A stretch of 8,279 nt of DNA from Rhodoferax sp. (GTDB taxonomy: Bacteria; Pseudomonadota; Gammaproteobacteria; Burkholderiales; Burkholderiaceae_C), in the NCBI GenBank assembly GCA_018882485.1, contig VERU01000093.1, positions 1 to 8,279 of the forward strand, in the 5' to 3' direction. The translations under genes and the position numbers were made by a program. Below, piece after piece: positions 1 through 7,035 of the stretch. Positions within the stretch are counted from its first letter, which is position 1; each line of letters starts with the position of its first letter. A model generated the notes under the pieces. That model searched no databases. It was not told the origin of the DNA and was given only the letters and a program-made list of their open reading frames with translations.

Positions 1-25
1 GCCTTGACCCACTCCACGGACAGCC

Positions 26-844
26 ATGAGCTCCTTCGTCGACTTCCGCAACGTCTGGCTCGCCTACAACGACGAGCTGCTCGCCCAGGGCCACTTCGCG
101 GTGGAGGACATCTCGCTGCAGGTCGGCGAAGGCGAGTTCATCGCCATCGTCGGGCCCTCGGGCTGCGGCAAGAGCACCTTCATGAAGCTCACCACGGGCC
201 TGAAGATGCCCAGCCGCGGCACGATCCACATCGACGGCCAGCCCGTGACCGGGCCGCTCAAGATCAGCGGCATGGCCTTCCAGGCCCCGAGCCTGCTGCC
301 CTGGCGCACGACGGTGGACAACGTGCTGCTGCCGCTGGAGATCGTCGAGCCCTACCGCTCGAGCTTCAAGGCCCGCCGCAAGGAATACGAGGAAAAGGCG
401 CGCGCGCTGCTCAAGAGCGTGGGCCTGGGCGGCTACGAGGACAAGTTCCCGTGGCAGCTCTCGGGCGGCATGCAGCAGCGCGCCAGCATCTGCCGCGCGC
501 TGGTGCACGAACCCAAGATGCTGCTGCTCGACGAGCCCTTCGGCGCGCTCGACGCCTTCACGCGCGAGGAACTCTGGTGCGCGCTGCGCGACCTGCACGC
601 GGCCCAGAAATTCAACGTGATCCTGGTCACGCACGACCTGCGCGAGAGCGTTTTCCTCGCCGACACCGTCTACGTGATGAGCCGCAGCCCGGGGCGCTTC
701 GTCGTCAAGCGCGACATCGACCTGCCGCGCCCGCGCGACCTCGAGATCACCTACACGCCGAAGTTCACCGACCTCGTGCACGAGTTGCGCGGCCACATCG
801 GCGCGATCCGCCAGCCGGTGGGCGGTGGCACGCTGCCGCAGTAG
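26..844 (+). CDS. ABC importer ATPase, nitrate/sulfonate/taurine family
   Basis: This 272-residue protein is a cytoplasmic ATPase that would power import of a small organic or nitrogenous solute through the adjacent permease. All nucleotide-binding motifs are intact: Walker A GPSGCGKST (43-51), Q-loop Gln86, signature LSGGMQQR (145-152), Walker B MLLLDEP (165-171), D-loop GALD (173-176) and switch His203. The LPWRTTVDNV stretch after the Q-loop is typical of the TauB/SsuB/NrtD family. A charged helix near 105-128 is longer than in classic SsuB. The ATG at 26 has only a weak CGGA five bases upstream. The upstream gene, probably a periplasmic binding protein, may end at 5-7 or at 27-29; the latter would overlap this start as ATGA. 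Only its last codons would be in the window, so I do not call it. The substrate cannot be read from the ATPase. Confidence 0.93.
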   Translation: MSSFVDFRNVWLAYNDELLAQGHFAVEDISLQVGEGEFIAIVGPSGCGKSTFMKLTTGLKMPSRGTIHIDGQPVTGPLKISGMAFQAPSLLPWRTTVDNVLLPLEIVEPYRSSFKARRKEYEEKARALLKSVGLGGYEDKFPWQLSGGMQQRASICRALVHEPKMLLLDEPFGALDAFTREELWCALRDLHAAQKFNVILVTHDLRESVFLADTVYVMSRSPGRFVVKRDIDLPRPRDLEITYTPKFTDLVHELRGHIGAIRQPVGGGTLPQ

Positions 845-914
845 CCGCGCCTGCGCCGCCCCCTTCGCACGCCCTGCCCGCCGCCCCGACACCCCGAACC
901 CGCGAGCCCCGCCC
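845..914 (+). other. C-rich, G-poor spacer between ATPase and permease genes
   Basis: By my count these 70 bases hold 44 C, 16 G, 6 A and 4 T on the coding strand. Gene spacing elsewhere in both operons is 17 bases or less, so this gap stands out. A C-rich, G-poor, weakly structured transcript is the kind of sequence Rho can load on, so it could tune expression of the distal genes. It may also simply be drifted spacer. I see no promoter or clear hairpin in it. The only ribosome-binding hint for the next gene is GCGAG at 902-906. Confidence 0.3.
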
Positions 915-1685
915 ATGAAGATGTCGAAGTCGCTCGAACGCTGGTCACCACTGCTGCTGCTGGCGATCATCCTGTTCATCTGGGAACTGGGGGTGCGCCT
1001 GTTCAAGGTGCCCGACTTCATCTTCCCCGGGCCGGTGCAGATCACGCAGCAGTTCGGCCAGTTCGCCGGCGCGCTGATGGAAGCCGGCTGGAAGACCTTC
1101 TGGGTCACGATGGTGGGTTTCGGGCTGTCCATCGTGGTGGGTGTGCTGCTGGGTTTCCTGATCGGCAGCTCGCGCATGGCCTACACCGCGATCTACCCGC
1201 TGATGGTGGCCTTCAACGCCGTGCCCAAGGCCGCGGTCGTCCCCATCCTCGTCGTCTGGTTCGGCATCGGGCTCGGCCCCGGCATCCTGACGGCCTTCCT
1301 GATCTCGTTCTTCCCGATCACGGTCAACATCGCCACCGGGCTGGCCACCCTGGAGCCCGAGCTCGAGGACGTGCTGCGGGTGCTGGGCGCGCGGCGCTGG
1401 GACGTGCTCGTCAAGGTCGGTCTGCCCCGCTCCATGCCTTTCTTCTACGGATCGCTGAAGATCGCCATCACCTTGGCCTTCGTGGGTACCGTGCTGGCCG
1501 AAATGACGGCCGGCGACTCCGGCATCGGCTACCTGATGCAGACGGCGGGCTCCCAGCAGCGGCTGCCACTGGCGTTCGCCGGGCTGGTGACCATCGGCGC
1601 CATGGCCATGGGCATGTACGAGTTGTTCAGCGCGATCGAGAAGCGCACCACCGCCTGGGCCCACCGCGGCAGCCAGAACCTCTGA
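915..1685 (+). CDS. ABC importer permease, nitrate/sulfonate/taurine family
   Basis: This 256-residue inner-membrane subunit forms the translocation pathway for the ATPase encoded just upstream, probably as a homodimer. It has about six hydrophobic segments (near 11-29, 62-86, 92-118, 121-145, 182-198 and 217-240). The NAVPKAAVVPILVVWFGIG stretch (101-119) is diagnostic of the SsuC/TauC/NrtB family. The cytoplasmic EAA coupling loop lies at about 149-171 (EPELEDVLRVLGARRWDVLV) and contacts the ATPase. The length is usual for the family. The reading frame is open upstream to 825, but the sequence before 915 is proline/arginine-rich and overlaps the ATPase stop, so I take ATG 915; ATG 921 is the alternative. 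The stop is only 15 bases before ureD, which implies one transcript. The substrate is unknown; a nitrogen compound is a guess from context. Confidence 0.93.
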   Translation: MKMSKSLERWSPLLLLAIILFIWELGVRLFKVPDFIFPGPVQITQQFGQFAGALMEAGWKTFWVTMVGFGLSIVVGVLLGFLIGSSRMAYTAIYPLMVAFNAVPKAAVVPILVVWFGIGLGPGILTAFLISFFPITVNIATGLATLEPELEDVLRVLGARRWDVLVKVGLPRSMPFFYGSLKIAITLAFVGTVLAEMTAGDSGIGYLMQTAGSQQRLPLAFAGLVTIGAMAMGMYELFSAIEKRTTAWAHRGSQNL

Positions 1686-1700
1686 CGGGGTCGCGCGCCC

Positions 1701-2531
1701 ATGCCCTGGCACGCCAGACTGGCGGTCGACTACACCCTGGAAGCCGGACGCACCGTGGCGCGCCACCGCCACGAGGGCCCGCTGCGCCTGCTGCAGAGCC
1801 TGTACCCCGAGGGCGATGCCAGTTGCCACAACGTGCTGATCCATCCGCCGGGTGGGCTGGTGGGGGGCGATACGCTGGAGATCAACCTGCACGCGGGGCC
1901 CGGCAGCCACGCCCTGATCACCACCCCGGGAGCCAGCCGCTTCTACCGCAGCGACGGGGCCTGGGCCCGCCAGCTCACCCGCATCCGGCTCGACAGCGCG
2001 GCCCGGCTGGAGTGGCTGCCACTGGAGTCCCTGGCCTACCCCGGGTGCCTGGCCGAAAACCGGTTGCAGCTGGACCTGGCACCCGAGGCCGAGTTCATCG
2101 GCTGGGACATCACGGCGCTGGGTCTGCCCGACGCCGGCCAGCCCTTTGAAACCGGTCGTTGGCAGCAGCACATCGAATGCGGCGGCCACTGGCTGGAGCG
2201 CGGCCTGATCGACGCCACCGACCACCGGCTGCTGCGCAGTCCACTGGGTTTGAACGGGATGGCCTGTCTGGCCAGCCTGTTTTTCCTGAGCGGCTCGGCG
2301 CTGCCGCGCGACCGGCGCGAGGCGCTGCTGGAGACGGCTCGCGCCACACTGCGCGCTGAGGGCGCCCCCCACCCGGTTGGGGTGACCAGCCCCAATCCCC
2401 GCGTGGTCGTGCTGCGGGCCCTGGGCGAGCGGGTTGAACCCTGTTCCGCGCTGCTGCGTCGGGTCTGGGCCGCCTGGCGCGCCAGCCAGTGGCAGGTGGG
2501 CACCCGAGCACCCCGTCTCTGGTCGCTCTAG
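1701..2531 (+). CDS. ureD: Urease accessory protein UreD (UreH)
   Basis: UreD is a cytoplasmic maturation factor. It binds apo-urease and, with UreF and UreG, delivers nickel and CO2 to the active site of the urease alpha subunit. The 276-residue protein is full length and has the family landmarks: CHNVLIHPPGGLVGGD (42-57), ALITTPGASRFYRS (71-84), LEWLPLESLAYPGCLAENRL (103-122), IGWD (133-136) and a C-terminus ending APRLWSL, like the usual PRIW-type end. The ATG at 1701 has a GGGG run about ten bases upstream. It starts 15 bases after the ABC permease stop, so it is probably carried on the transporter transcript. Oddly, no ureA, ureB or ureC follows within the window; the next gene is a receiver-TPR protein. 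The structural urease genes must lie elsewhere, or ureD is a stranded copy. The reading frame shows no damage. Confidence 0.95.
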   Translation: MPWHARLAVDYTLEAGRTVARHRHEGPLRLLQSLYPEGDASCHNVLIHPPGGLVGGDTLEINLHAGPGSHALITTPGASRFYRSDGAWARQLTRIRLDSAARLEWLPLESLAYPGCLAENRLQLDLAPEAEFIGWDITALGLPDAGQPFETGRWQQHIECGGHWLERGLIDATDHRLLRSPLGLNGMACLASLFFLSGSALPRDRREALLETARATLRAEGAPHPVGVTSPNPRVVVLRALGERVEPCSALLRRVWAAWRASQWQVGTRAPRLWSL

Positions 2532-2540
2532 TGCTATCAT
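2532..2540 (+). promoter_or_regulatory. Candidate extended -10 promoter for the receiver-TPR gene
   Basis: TG at 2532-2533, one base, then TATCAT at 2535-2540 fits an extended -10 element (TGnTATAAT) of the housekeeping sigma factor with one mismatch. It lies directly after the ureD stop, in a short AT-richer patch (2529-2549) that stands out from the GC-rich surroundings. I see no convincing -35 about 17 bases upstream, which extended -10 promoters can tolerate. Transcription would start near 2547, giving a leader of about 70 bases to ATG 2618. The element suggests that the downstream gene is transcribed separately from ureD. Confidence 0.42.
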
Positions 2541-2617
2541 GAATTGTTGACCCCGCGTTGGAATGCCGGTCACTCGAGACCCTCGAAAACCGCACCTCGA
2601 CTCCCACCTACACCGGC

Positions 2618-4255
2618 ATGGCCACCATACCCGAAGACGATCTGCAGGGCGCCAAGGCACTGGTCGTCGATGGCAACCCCAATTCCCGCGCCATCCTGGT
2701 CAACCAGCTGCGCGACTTCGGCGTGGGCGAGATCGTGCAGTGCACCCGGCTGGCCGATGCCCGATCGGTGCTGGAGAACCAGTTCTTCGACATCGTGCTG
2801 TGCGAGAGCATCTTCGCCAACGAGGCCTCCACCGGGCAGGAACTGCTGGACGACCTGCGGCGCAACGGCCTGCTGCCCTTTGCCACGGTGTTCATCATGG
2901 TCACCGGAGAGGCCACCTACTCCAACGTGGCGGAGGCCGCCGAATCGGCGCTGGACGGCTACCTGCTCAAGCCGCACAAGGCCTCGCAGCTGCTGGACCG
3001 CATGCGCCAGGCCCGGCTGCGCAAGATCGTGCTGCAGGACATCTTCACCGCGATCGAATGGGAGGATTTCGAGCGCGCTGCCGATCTGTGCCTGCAACGC
3101 TACGAATCCAAGGAACTGTTCTGGCTTTATGCCGCGCGGGTGGGCGCCGAGCTGCTGATGCGCCTGGGCAAGATCGAACAGGCCCAGAAACTCTACGAAG
3201 CCATCGTGGAGGCCAAGACCCTGCCCTGGGCCAAGCTGGGGGTGGCCCGGGCGTTTATCGATTCCGGCCAGCCGGCACGCGCCGCCACCGCGCTGGAAGC
3301 GCTGGTCAGCGAGGATCCCACCTATGCCGACGCCTACGATGTGATGGGTCGGGCCCATTTCGAGATGGGCGACCTGGACAAGGCGCTGGCCACCTACAAG
3401 CTGGCCAGCGACCTCACGCCGAACTCGGTCAGCCGGCTGCAGAACCTGGCCACCATGACCTTTTACGCCGGCGATCCCAAGGAGGCCGAGAAACTGCTGG
3501 ACCGGGTCACGCTGATCGGGCTGGACTCCAAGATGTTCGACTGCCAGACGCTGGTGGTGCTGGCGTTCACCCGGCTGGACAGCCGCGACCGCAAGGGCCT
3601 GCAACGCTGCCGCGACGACTTCGGCCGGCTGCTGCAACGGAACCCGGGCAGCCTGCGTCACGCCCGCAATGCCGAAGTCATCGACGCCCTGATCGCCCTG
3701 CTGAAAGACGACTCCCGCACCGCGCTGGGCATCGCCACCCGCATGGGCAACGAGGCGCTGACACCAGGATTTGACTTTGAAGCCTGCTCCAACCTGGTGG
3801 CCCTGAGCGCCCAACTGATCAAGCGGGGCATCGGCTTCGACGTGTTTCCGGCGCTGGTGGAGCGGCTGGGACGCCGTTTCTGCACCTCGCGCTCGCTGTC
3901 GGAACTGCTGTGCGGCGCAGCCCGGGCCTACCCGCCTTTCGCCGACAGCATCCGGCAGTCCAACCAGCATGTGCTGGCGGTGGCGCAGGATGCGGTTTCC
4001 CTGGGCCTGCGCGGCGACCCCGAAACCGGCGTGTTGCACCTGATCAGCGAGGCCGAGGCCACCGGCAATGCCAAGCTCATCGAGACCGCCTACCAGGTGC
4101 TGAACCGTTACACGAAGAAGATCAATGACAGCCAGACCCTGTCGGAACGCATCCGTGTGCTGCGTTCGCATTACATGACCAATGTGGCCAGTCAGCCGGC
4201 CAAGTCCGAGCAAAAGCGGCAGGCTGGCGGACTGACGCTGCGCACCGGCGCCTGA
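2618..4255 (+). CDS. Receiver-domain (degenerate) TPR protein
   Basis: This 545-residue cytoplasmic protein starts with a CheY-like receiver (about 11-131). TPR-type helical repeats follow at about 168-300, the clearest being YADAYDVMGRAHFEMGDLDK (236-255). The C-terminal half is mostly helical with no domain I recognise. There is no DNA-binding, GGDEF, EAL or kinase domain, so output is likely through protein-protein contact. The receiver is degenerate: the phospho-acceptor position after DIVLC is Glu63, not Asp, and the acidic pair reads Asp18-Gly19. Thr96 and Lys118 (LLKP) of the usual set are kept. The protein may therefore be locked in one state rather than switched by a kinase. The layout resembles receiver-TPR proteins such as Vibrio VieB, but orthology is not claimed. 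I chose ATG 2618; an in-frame TTG at 2558 would add 20 low-complexity residues. Neither has a clear Shine-Dalgarno. No partner kinase is visible. The function is unknown. Confidence 0.88.
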   Translation: MATIPEDDLQGAKALVVDGNPNSRAILVNQLRDFGVGEIVQCTRLADARSVLENQFFDIVLCESIFANEASTGQELLDDLRRNGLLPFATVFIMVTGEATYSNVAEAAESALDGYLLKPHKASQLLDRMRQARLRKIVLQDIFTAIEWEDFERAADLCLQRYESKELFWLYAARVGAELLMRLGKIEQAQKLYEAIVEAKTLPWAKLGVARAFIDSGQPARAATALEALVSEDPTYADAYDVMGRAHFEMGDLDKALATYKLASDLTPNSVSRLQNLATMTFYAGDPKEAEKLLDRVTLIGLDSKMFDCQTLVVLAFTRLDSRDRKGLQRCRDDFGRLLQRNPGSLRHARNAEVIDALIALLKDDSRTALGIATRMGNEALTPGFDFEACSNLVALSAQLIKRGIGFDVFPALVERLGRRFCTSRSLSELLCGAARAYPPFADSIRQSNQHVLAVAQDAVSLGLRGDPETGVLHLISEAEATGNAKLIETAYQVLNRYTKKINDSQTLSERIRVLRSHYMTNVASQPAKSEQKRQAGGLTLRTGA

Positions 4256-4264
4256 CCGGAGGGG

Positions 4265-4279
4265 CCCGCGTCCGGCGGG
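4265..4279. terminator. Possible hairpin between convergent genes
   Basis: CCCGC at 4265-4269 pairs with GCGGG at 4275-4279 across a five-base loop. A second option pairs CCGGA (4256-4260) with TCCGG (4271-4275). The element fills the 25-base gap between two convergent stop codons, where a bidirectional terminator is expected. There is no T-tract on either strand, so it is not a textbook intrinsic terminator. Rho, or simple collision of transcripts, may do the work. Confidence 0.3.
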
Positions 4280-4280
4280 T

Positions 4281-4973
4281 TCAGAGCGCCACGCGCTCTC
4301 GCACTCCGTCGCGCGCCATGTCGGCCCCGCGCCCGCTGGCCACCACCGCACCACGGTCCATCACCACATAGCGGTCGGCCAGCTCCTGAGCGAAGTCGTA
4401 GTACTGCTCCACCAGCAGGATCGCCATGTCGCCCCGGTCCGCCAGGCTGCGGATGATGCGACCGATGTCCTTGATGATGCTCGGTTGTATCCCCTCGGTG
4501 GGCTCGTCGAGCACCAGCAGGCGCGGACCGGAGGCCAGCGCCCGGGCAATCGCCAGCTGCTGCTGCTGCCCGCCGGACAGGTCGCCACCCCGGCGGCGCA
4601 GCATCGTGCGCAGCACCGGAAACAGCTGGTACAAGGTGTCCGGCACGGGAGTTCCAGCGGGCCTGCCCGCCAGACCCATGCGCAGGTTGTCCTCCACGCT
4701 GAGCCGGCCGAAGATCTCGCGCCCCTGCGGCACGTAGCCGATACCGGCACGCGCTCTCTGGTAGGGCGTGTCACCGTGGATGTCGCGGCCTTCGAGGCGG
4801 ATGCTGCCGGAACGCACCGGCACCAGGCCCATGAGGCTGCGCAGCAGCGTGGTTTTGCCCACCCCGTTGCGGCCCAGGATCACGGTCACCTGACCGACCT
4901 CGGCGGACAGGCTGACATCGCGCAGGATGTGCGAGCCGCCATAAAACTGGTTGATACCCGACAGCGTCAACAT
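4281..4973 (-). CDS. urtE: Urea ABC importer ATPase UrtE
   Basis: UrtE is one of the two different cytoplasmic ATPases of the high-affinity urea importer and is related to LivF of branched-chain amino acid transport. The 230-residue protein is full length. It has Walker A GRNGVGKT (34-41), Q-loop Gln83 in VPQGREIFGRLSV, signature LSGGQQQQ (132-139) and Walker B LLVLDEP (152-158). TEGIQPSII (159-167) is a UrtE hallmark. The switch position reads LLVEQ with Gln190 instead of His, which is normal in the LivF/UrtE group. The ATG lies at 4973-4971 on the minus strand, with AGGA (4985-4982) eight bases before it. It follows the urtD stop after 17 bases and is the last urt gene. It converges on the receiver-TPR gene with 25 bases between stops. 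Confidence 0.96.
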   Translation of the reverse strand: MLTLSGINQFYGGSHILRDVSLSAEVGQVTVILGRNGVGKTTLLRSLMGLVPVRSGSIRLEGRDIHGDTPYQRARAGIGYVPQGREIFGRLSVEDNLRMGLAGRPAGTPVPDTLYQLFPVLRTMLRRRGGDLSGGQQQQLAIARALASGPRLLVLDEPTEGIQPSIIKDIGRIIRSLADRGDMAILLVEQYYDFAQELADRYVVMDRGAVVASGRGADMARDGVRERVAL

Positions 4974-4990
4974 CGGTTCGTTCCTGCTGG

Positions 4991-5872
4991 CTAGCGCCCG
5001 AGATAGACCTCGATCACCCGTTCATCGGCCTGCACCTGCGGCAGGGTTCCCTGGGCCAGGACCGAGCCATCGCACAGCACCGTCACGATGTCGGCAATGG
5101 CCTGGACAAACCCCATGTCGTGCTCCACCACCATCAGCGAATGACGGCCCTTGAGGGCCAGGAACAACTCCGCCGTGCGCTCGGTTTCCCGGTCGGTCAT
5201 GCCCGCGACGGGTTCGTCGAGCAACAGGAGGCGGGGCTCCTGCACCAGCAGCATGCCGATCTCCAGCCATTGCTTCTGGCCATGGCTGAGGGTGCCCGCA
5301 GGCCGGCGCAGTTCGGCGCCCAGGTGGATGGTCTGGAGGACCTCGGCCAGCCGATCCCGCTGCGCCGAATCGAGCCGAAAGCGCAGCGAGGCCGCCACGC
5401 CCTTGTGGGCCTTGAGGGCCAGCTCCAGGTTCTCGAACACGCTCAGCCGTTCAAAGACCGTGGGCTTCTGGAACTTGCGCCCGATGCCCATGCGGGCGAT
5501 GTCGGCCTCGCGGTAGCGCAGCAGGTCGATGGTGCTGCCAAAGAACACGGTTCCCGAATCGGGGCGCGTCTTGCCGGTGATGATGTCCATCAGCGTGGTC
5601 TTGCCGGCCCCGTTGGGCCCGATGATGCAGCGCAACTCGCCTGGAGCAATGTCCAGGGACAGGTTGTTGATGGCCTTGAAGCCATCGAAGCTGACGTTGA
5701 CCCCCTCCAGATACAGGATGCGCCCGTGCGTCACGTCGACCTCACCGGGCGTGTGGAGCCGGGAAAAGCCGGCGTCGCGTCCGCCCGAAGCCGTCTGCCC
5801 CGCTGCCCGTGACTGCGCCTGCCGGTGAGCCCCGGCGCGGCGCGCACCCTCGTCCATCAGGTCGGGGGTCAT
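4991..5872 (-). CDS. urtD: Urea ABC importer ATPase UrtD
   Basis: UrtD is the second ATPase of the urea importer, related to LivG, and would pair with UrtE under the UrtB/UrtC membrane pair. The 293 residues include Walker A GPNGAGKT (85-92), Q-loop Gln135, signature LSHGQKQW (195-202), Walker B LLLLDEP (215-221) and switch His251. To my knowledge the His in the signature and the following VAGMTDRETE (222-231) are characteristic of UrtD, not damage. The first 50 or so residues are an Ala/Gly/Arg-rich, probably disordered extension before the ATPase fold begins at RILYLEGV (51-58). The ATG at 5872-5870 overlaps the urtC stop as ATGA. It has a strong GGAGG (5883-5879) six bases upstream, inside the end of urtC, which supports this long start. 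Translation is probably coupled to urtC. Confidence 0.95.
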   Translation of the reverse strand: MTPDLMDEGARRAGAHRQAQSRAAGQTASGGRDAGFSRLHTPGEVDVTHGRILYLEGVNVSFDGFKAINNLSLDIAPGELRCIIGPNGAGKTTLMDIITGKTRPDSGTVFFGSTIDLLRYREADIARMGIGRKFQKPTVFERLSVFENLELALKAHKGVAASLRFRLDSAQRDRLAEVLQTIHLGAELRRPAGTLSHGQKQWLEIGMLLVQEPRLLLLDEPVAGMTDRETERTAELFLALKGRHSLMVVEHDMGFVQAIADIVTVLCDGSVLAQGTLPQVQADERVIEVYLGR

Positions 5873-7035
5873 GTCCGGCCTCCGCGCAGGCGACGCGCCA
5901 GGCCCACCACGCCATCGGGCAGGAACAAGGTCACCAGCATGAAAAGTCCGCCCAGCACATACAACCAGAATTCAGGATAGGCCACCGTCAACCAGCTCTT
6001 TGCGCCGTTGACCAGGAAGGCGCCCACCACCGGACCTATCAGGGTCGCGCGGCCGCCGACGGCCGTCCAGATGGCGATCTCGATGGAACTGGCCGGGCTC
6101 ATTTCTCCGGGATTGATGATGCCCACCTGGGGCACGTAGAGCGCGCCGGCCACGCCGCACATCATGGCCGAGAAGGTCCACACCGCCAGCTTGTAGCCCA
6201 GCGGCGAGTAGCCACAAAACATCACGCGTGTCTCGGCGTCGCGGATGGCCTGCAGCACCCGCCCGAATTTGGAGCGCACGAGCCAGCGCGCCAACAGCAG
6301 AAAGGCCAGCAGCACCAGGCCCGTGAGCACAAACAGCACCATGCGCATGGAGGGCGTGGCCACCGGTACGCCCAGGATGCGTTTGAAGTCGGTGAACCCG
6401 TTGTTGCCCCCAAACCCGGTCTCGTTGCGATAAAACAGCAGCATGGCGGCGAAGGTCATGGCCTGCGTGATGATGGAAAAGTACACGCCCTTGATGCGGG
6501 ACCGGAAGGCGAAATAGCCGAACACCAGGGCCAGCAGGCCCGGTGCGAGCACCACCAGCAGCAGGGTGGCGGCGAAGCTGTCGCTCAGCGCCCAGTGCCA
6601 GGGCAGCTCCTTCCAGTCCAGAAACACCATGAAATCCGGCAGCTCGCTCTTGTAGTTGCCGTCCCGCCCGATCTGGCGCATCAGGTACATGCCCATGGCG
6701 TATCCGCCCAGCGCAAAGAACAGACCATGACCCAGGCTGAGGATACCGGTGTAGCCCCAGATCAGGTCCATTGCCAGCGCGCAGATGGCGAAGCACATGA
6801 TCTTGCCCGTCAGGGACAGGGCGTAATCGCTCAGGTGCAGCGGATGACCCACTGGAAGCACCTGGTTGAGCAGGGGCGCCACAAGGGTCACGGCCGCCAG
6901 CGCCAGCAGAAAGGCCAGCCAGCCAGCCCGTGTCAACAGCGGTGCCGGCTCCGGCAACACCAGCGGCGCAGGGGCGCCCCCCGTGGGCGTTGCTCCGGAC
7001 ATCACGCCCTTCGACGGCATACCTGTCGGGCTCAT
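5869..7035 (-). CDS. urtC: Urea ABC importer permease UrtC
   Basis: UrtC is an inner-membrane permease of the LivM family. With UrtB it forms the path through which urea delivered by periplasmic UrtA enters the cell. The protein has 388 residues. A Pro/Ala-rich N-terminus (1-33) is followed by hydrophobic segments near 37-57, 74-94, 99-119, 153-175, 184-202, 231-250, 283-303, 321-345 and 355-373. LIWGYTGILSLGHGLFFALG (91-110) is the conserved permease motif of the family. The cytoplasmic loop SKFGRVLQAIRDAETRVMFC (255-274) is the ATPase-contact region. The frame is open well upstream inside urtB, but ATG 7035-7033 gives the expected length, overlaps the urtB stop as ATGA, and has GGAG (7048-7045) nine bases before it. 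The gene overlaps urtD by four bases at its other end. Confidence 0.95.
   Translation of the reverse strand: MSPTGMPSKGVMSGATPTGGAPAPLVLPEPAPLLTRAGWLAFLLALAAVTLVAPLLNQVLPVGHPLHLSDYALSLTGKIMCFAICALAMDLIWGYTGILSLGHGLFFALGGYAMGMYLMRQIGRDGNYKSELPDFMVFLDWKELPWHWALSDSFAATLLLVVLAPGLLALVFGYFAFRSRIKGVYFSIITQAMTFAAMLLFYRNETGFGGNNGFTDFKRILGVPVATPSMRMVLFVLTGLVLLAFLLLARWLVRSKFGRVLQAIRDAETRVMFCGYSPLGYKLAVWTFSAMMCGVAGALYVPQVGIINPGEMSPASSIEIAIWTAVGGRATLIGPVVGAFLVNGAKSWLTVAYPEFWLYVLGGLFMLVTLFLPDGVVGLARRLRGGRT

Noticed and set aside
1..29. End of an upstream gene
   Set aside because: Two frames give a stop (5-7 or 27-29) and too few codons are visible to tell which is real or what the product is.
826..840. 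Possible sigma-54 (-24/-12) element starting TGGCACG at 826
   Set aside because: The -24 half matches, but GC is not present at the required spacing for -12 (839-840 is CA), and it lies within the end of the ATPase coding region.
4..918. 304-codon + strand frame overlapping the ATPase gene
   Set aside because: Arg/Ala/Pro-rich shadow translation. The overlapping frame starting at 26 carries all ABC ATPase motifs.
2558..2617. TTG start adding 20 residues to the receiver-TPR protein
   Set aside because: The added residues (Thr/Glu-rich, Pro-containing) precede the receiver fold without joining it, and no ribosome-binding site precedes the TTG. ATG 2618 starts shortly before the first receiver strand. 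The TTG is not excluded.
945..2660. 571-codon open frame on the minus strand, opposite the permease and ureD
   Set aside because: Low-complexity Gln/Gly/Ala/His composition, no recognisable domain, and fully antisense to two strongly supported genes. Long antisense frames are expected from GC-rich codon bias.
2570..4354. 594-codon open frame on the minus strand, opposite the receiver-TPR gene and running into the end of urtE
   Set aside because: Same antisense artefact. The + strand frame has clear receiver and TPR signatures and the minus frame has none.
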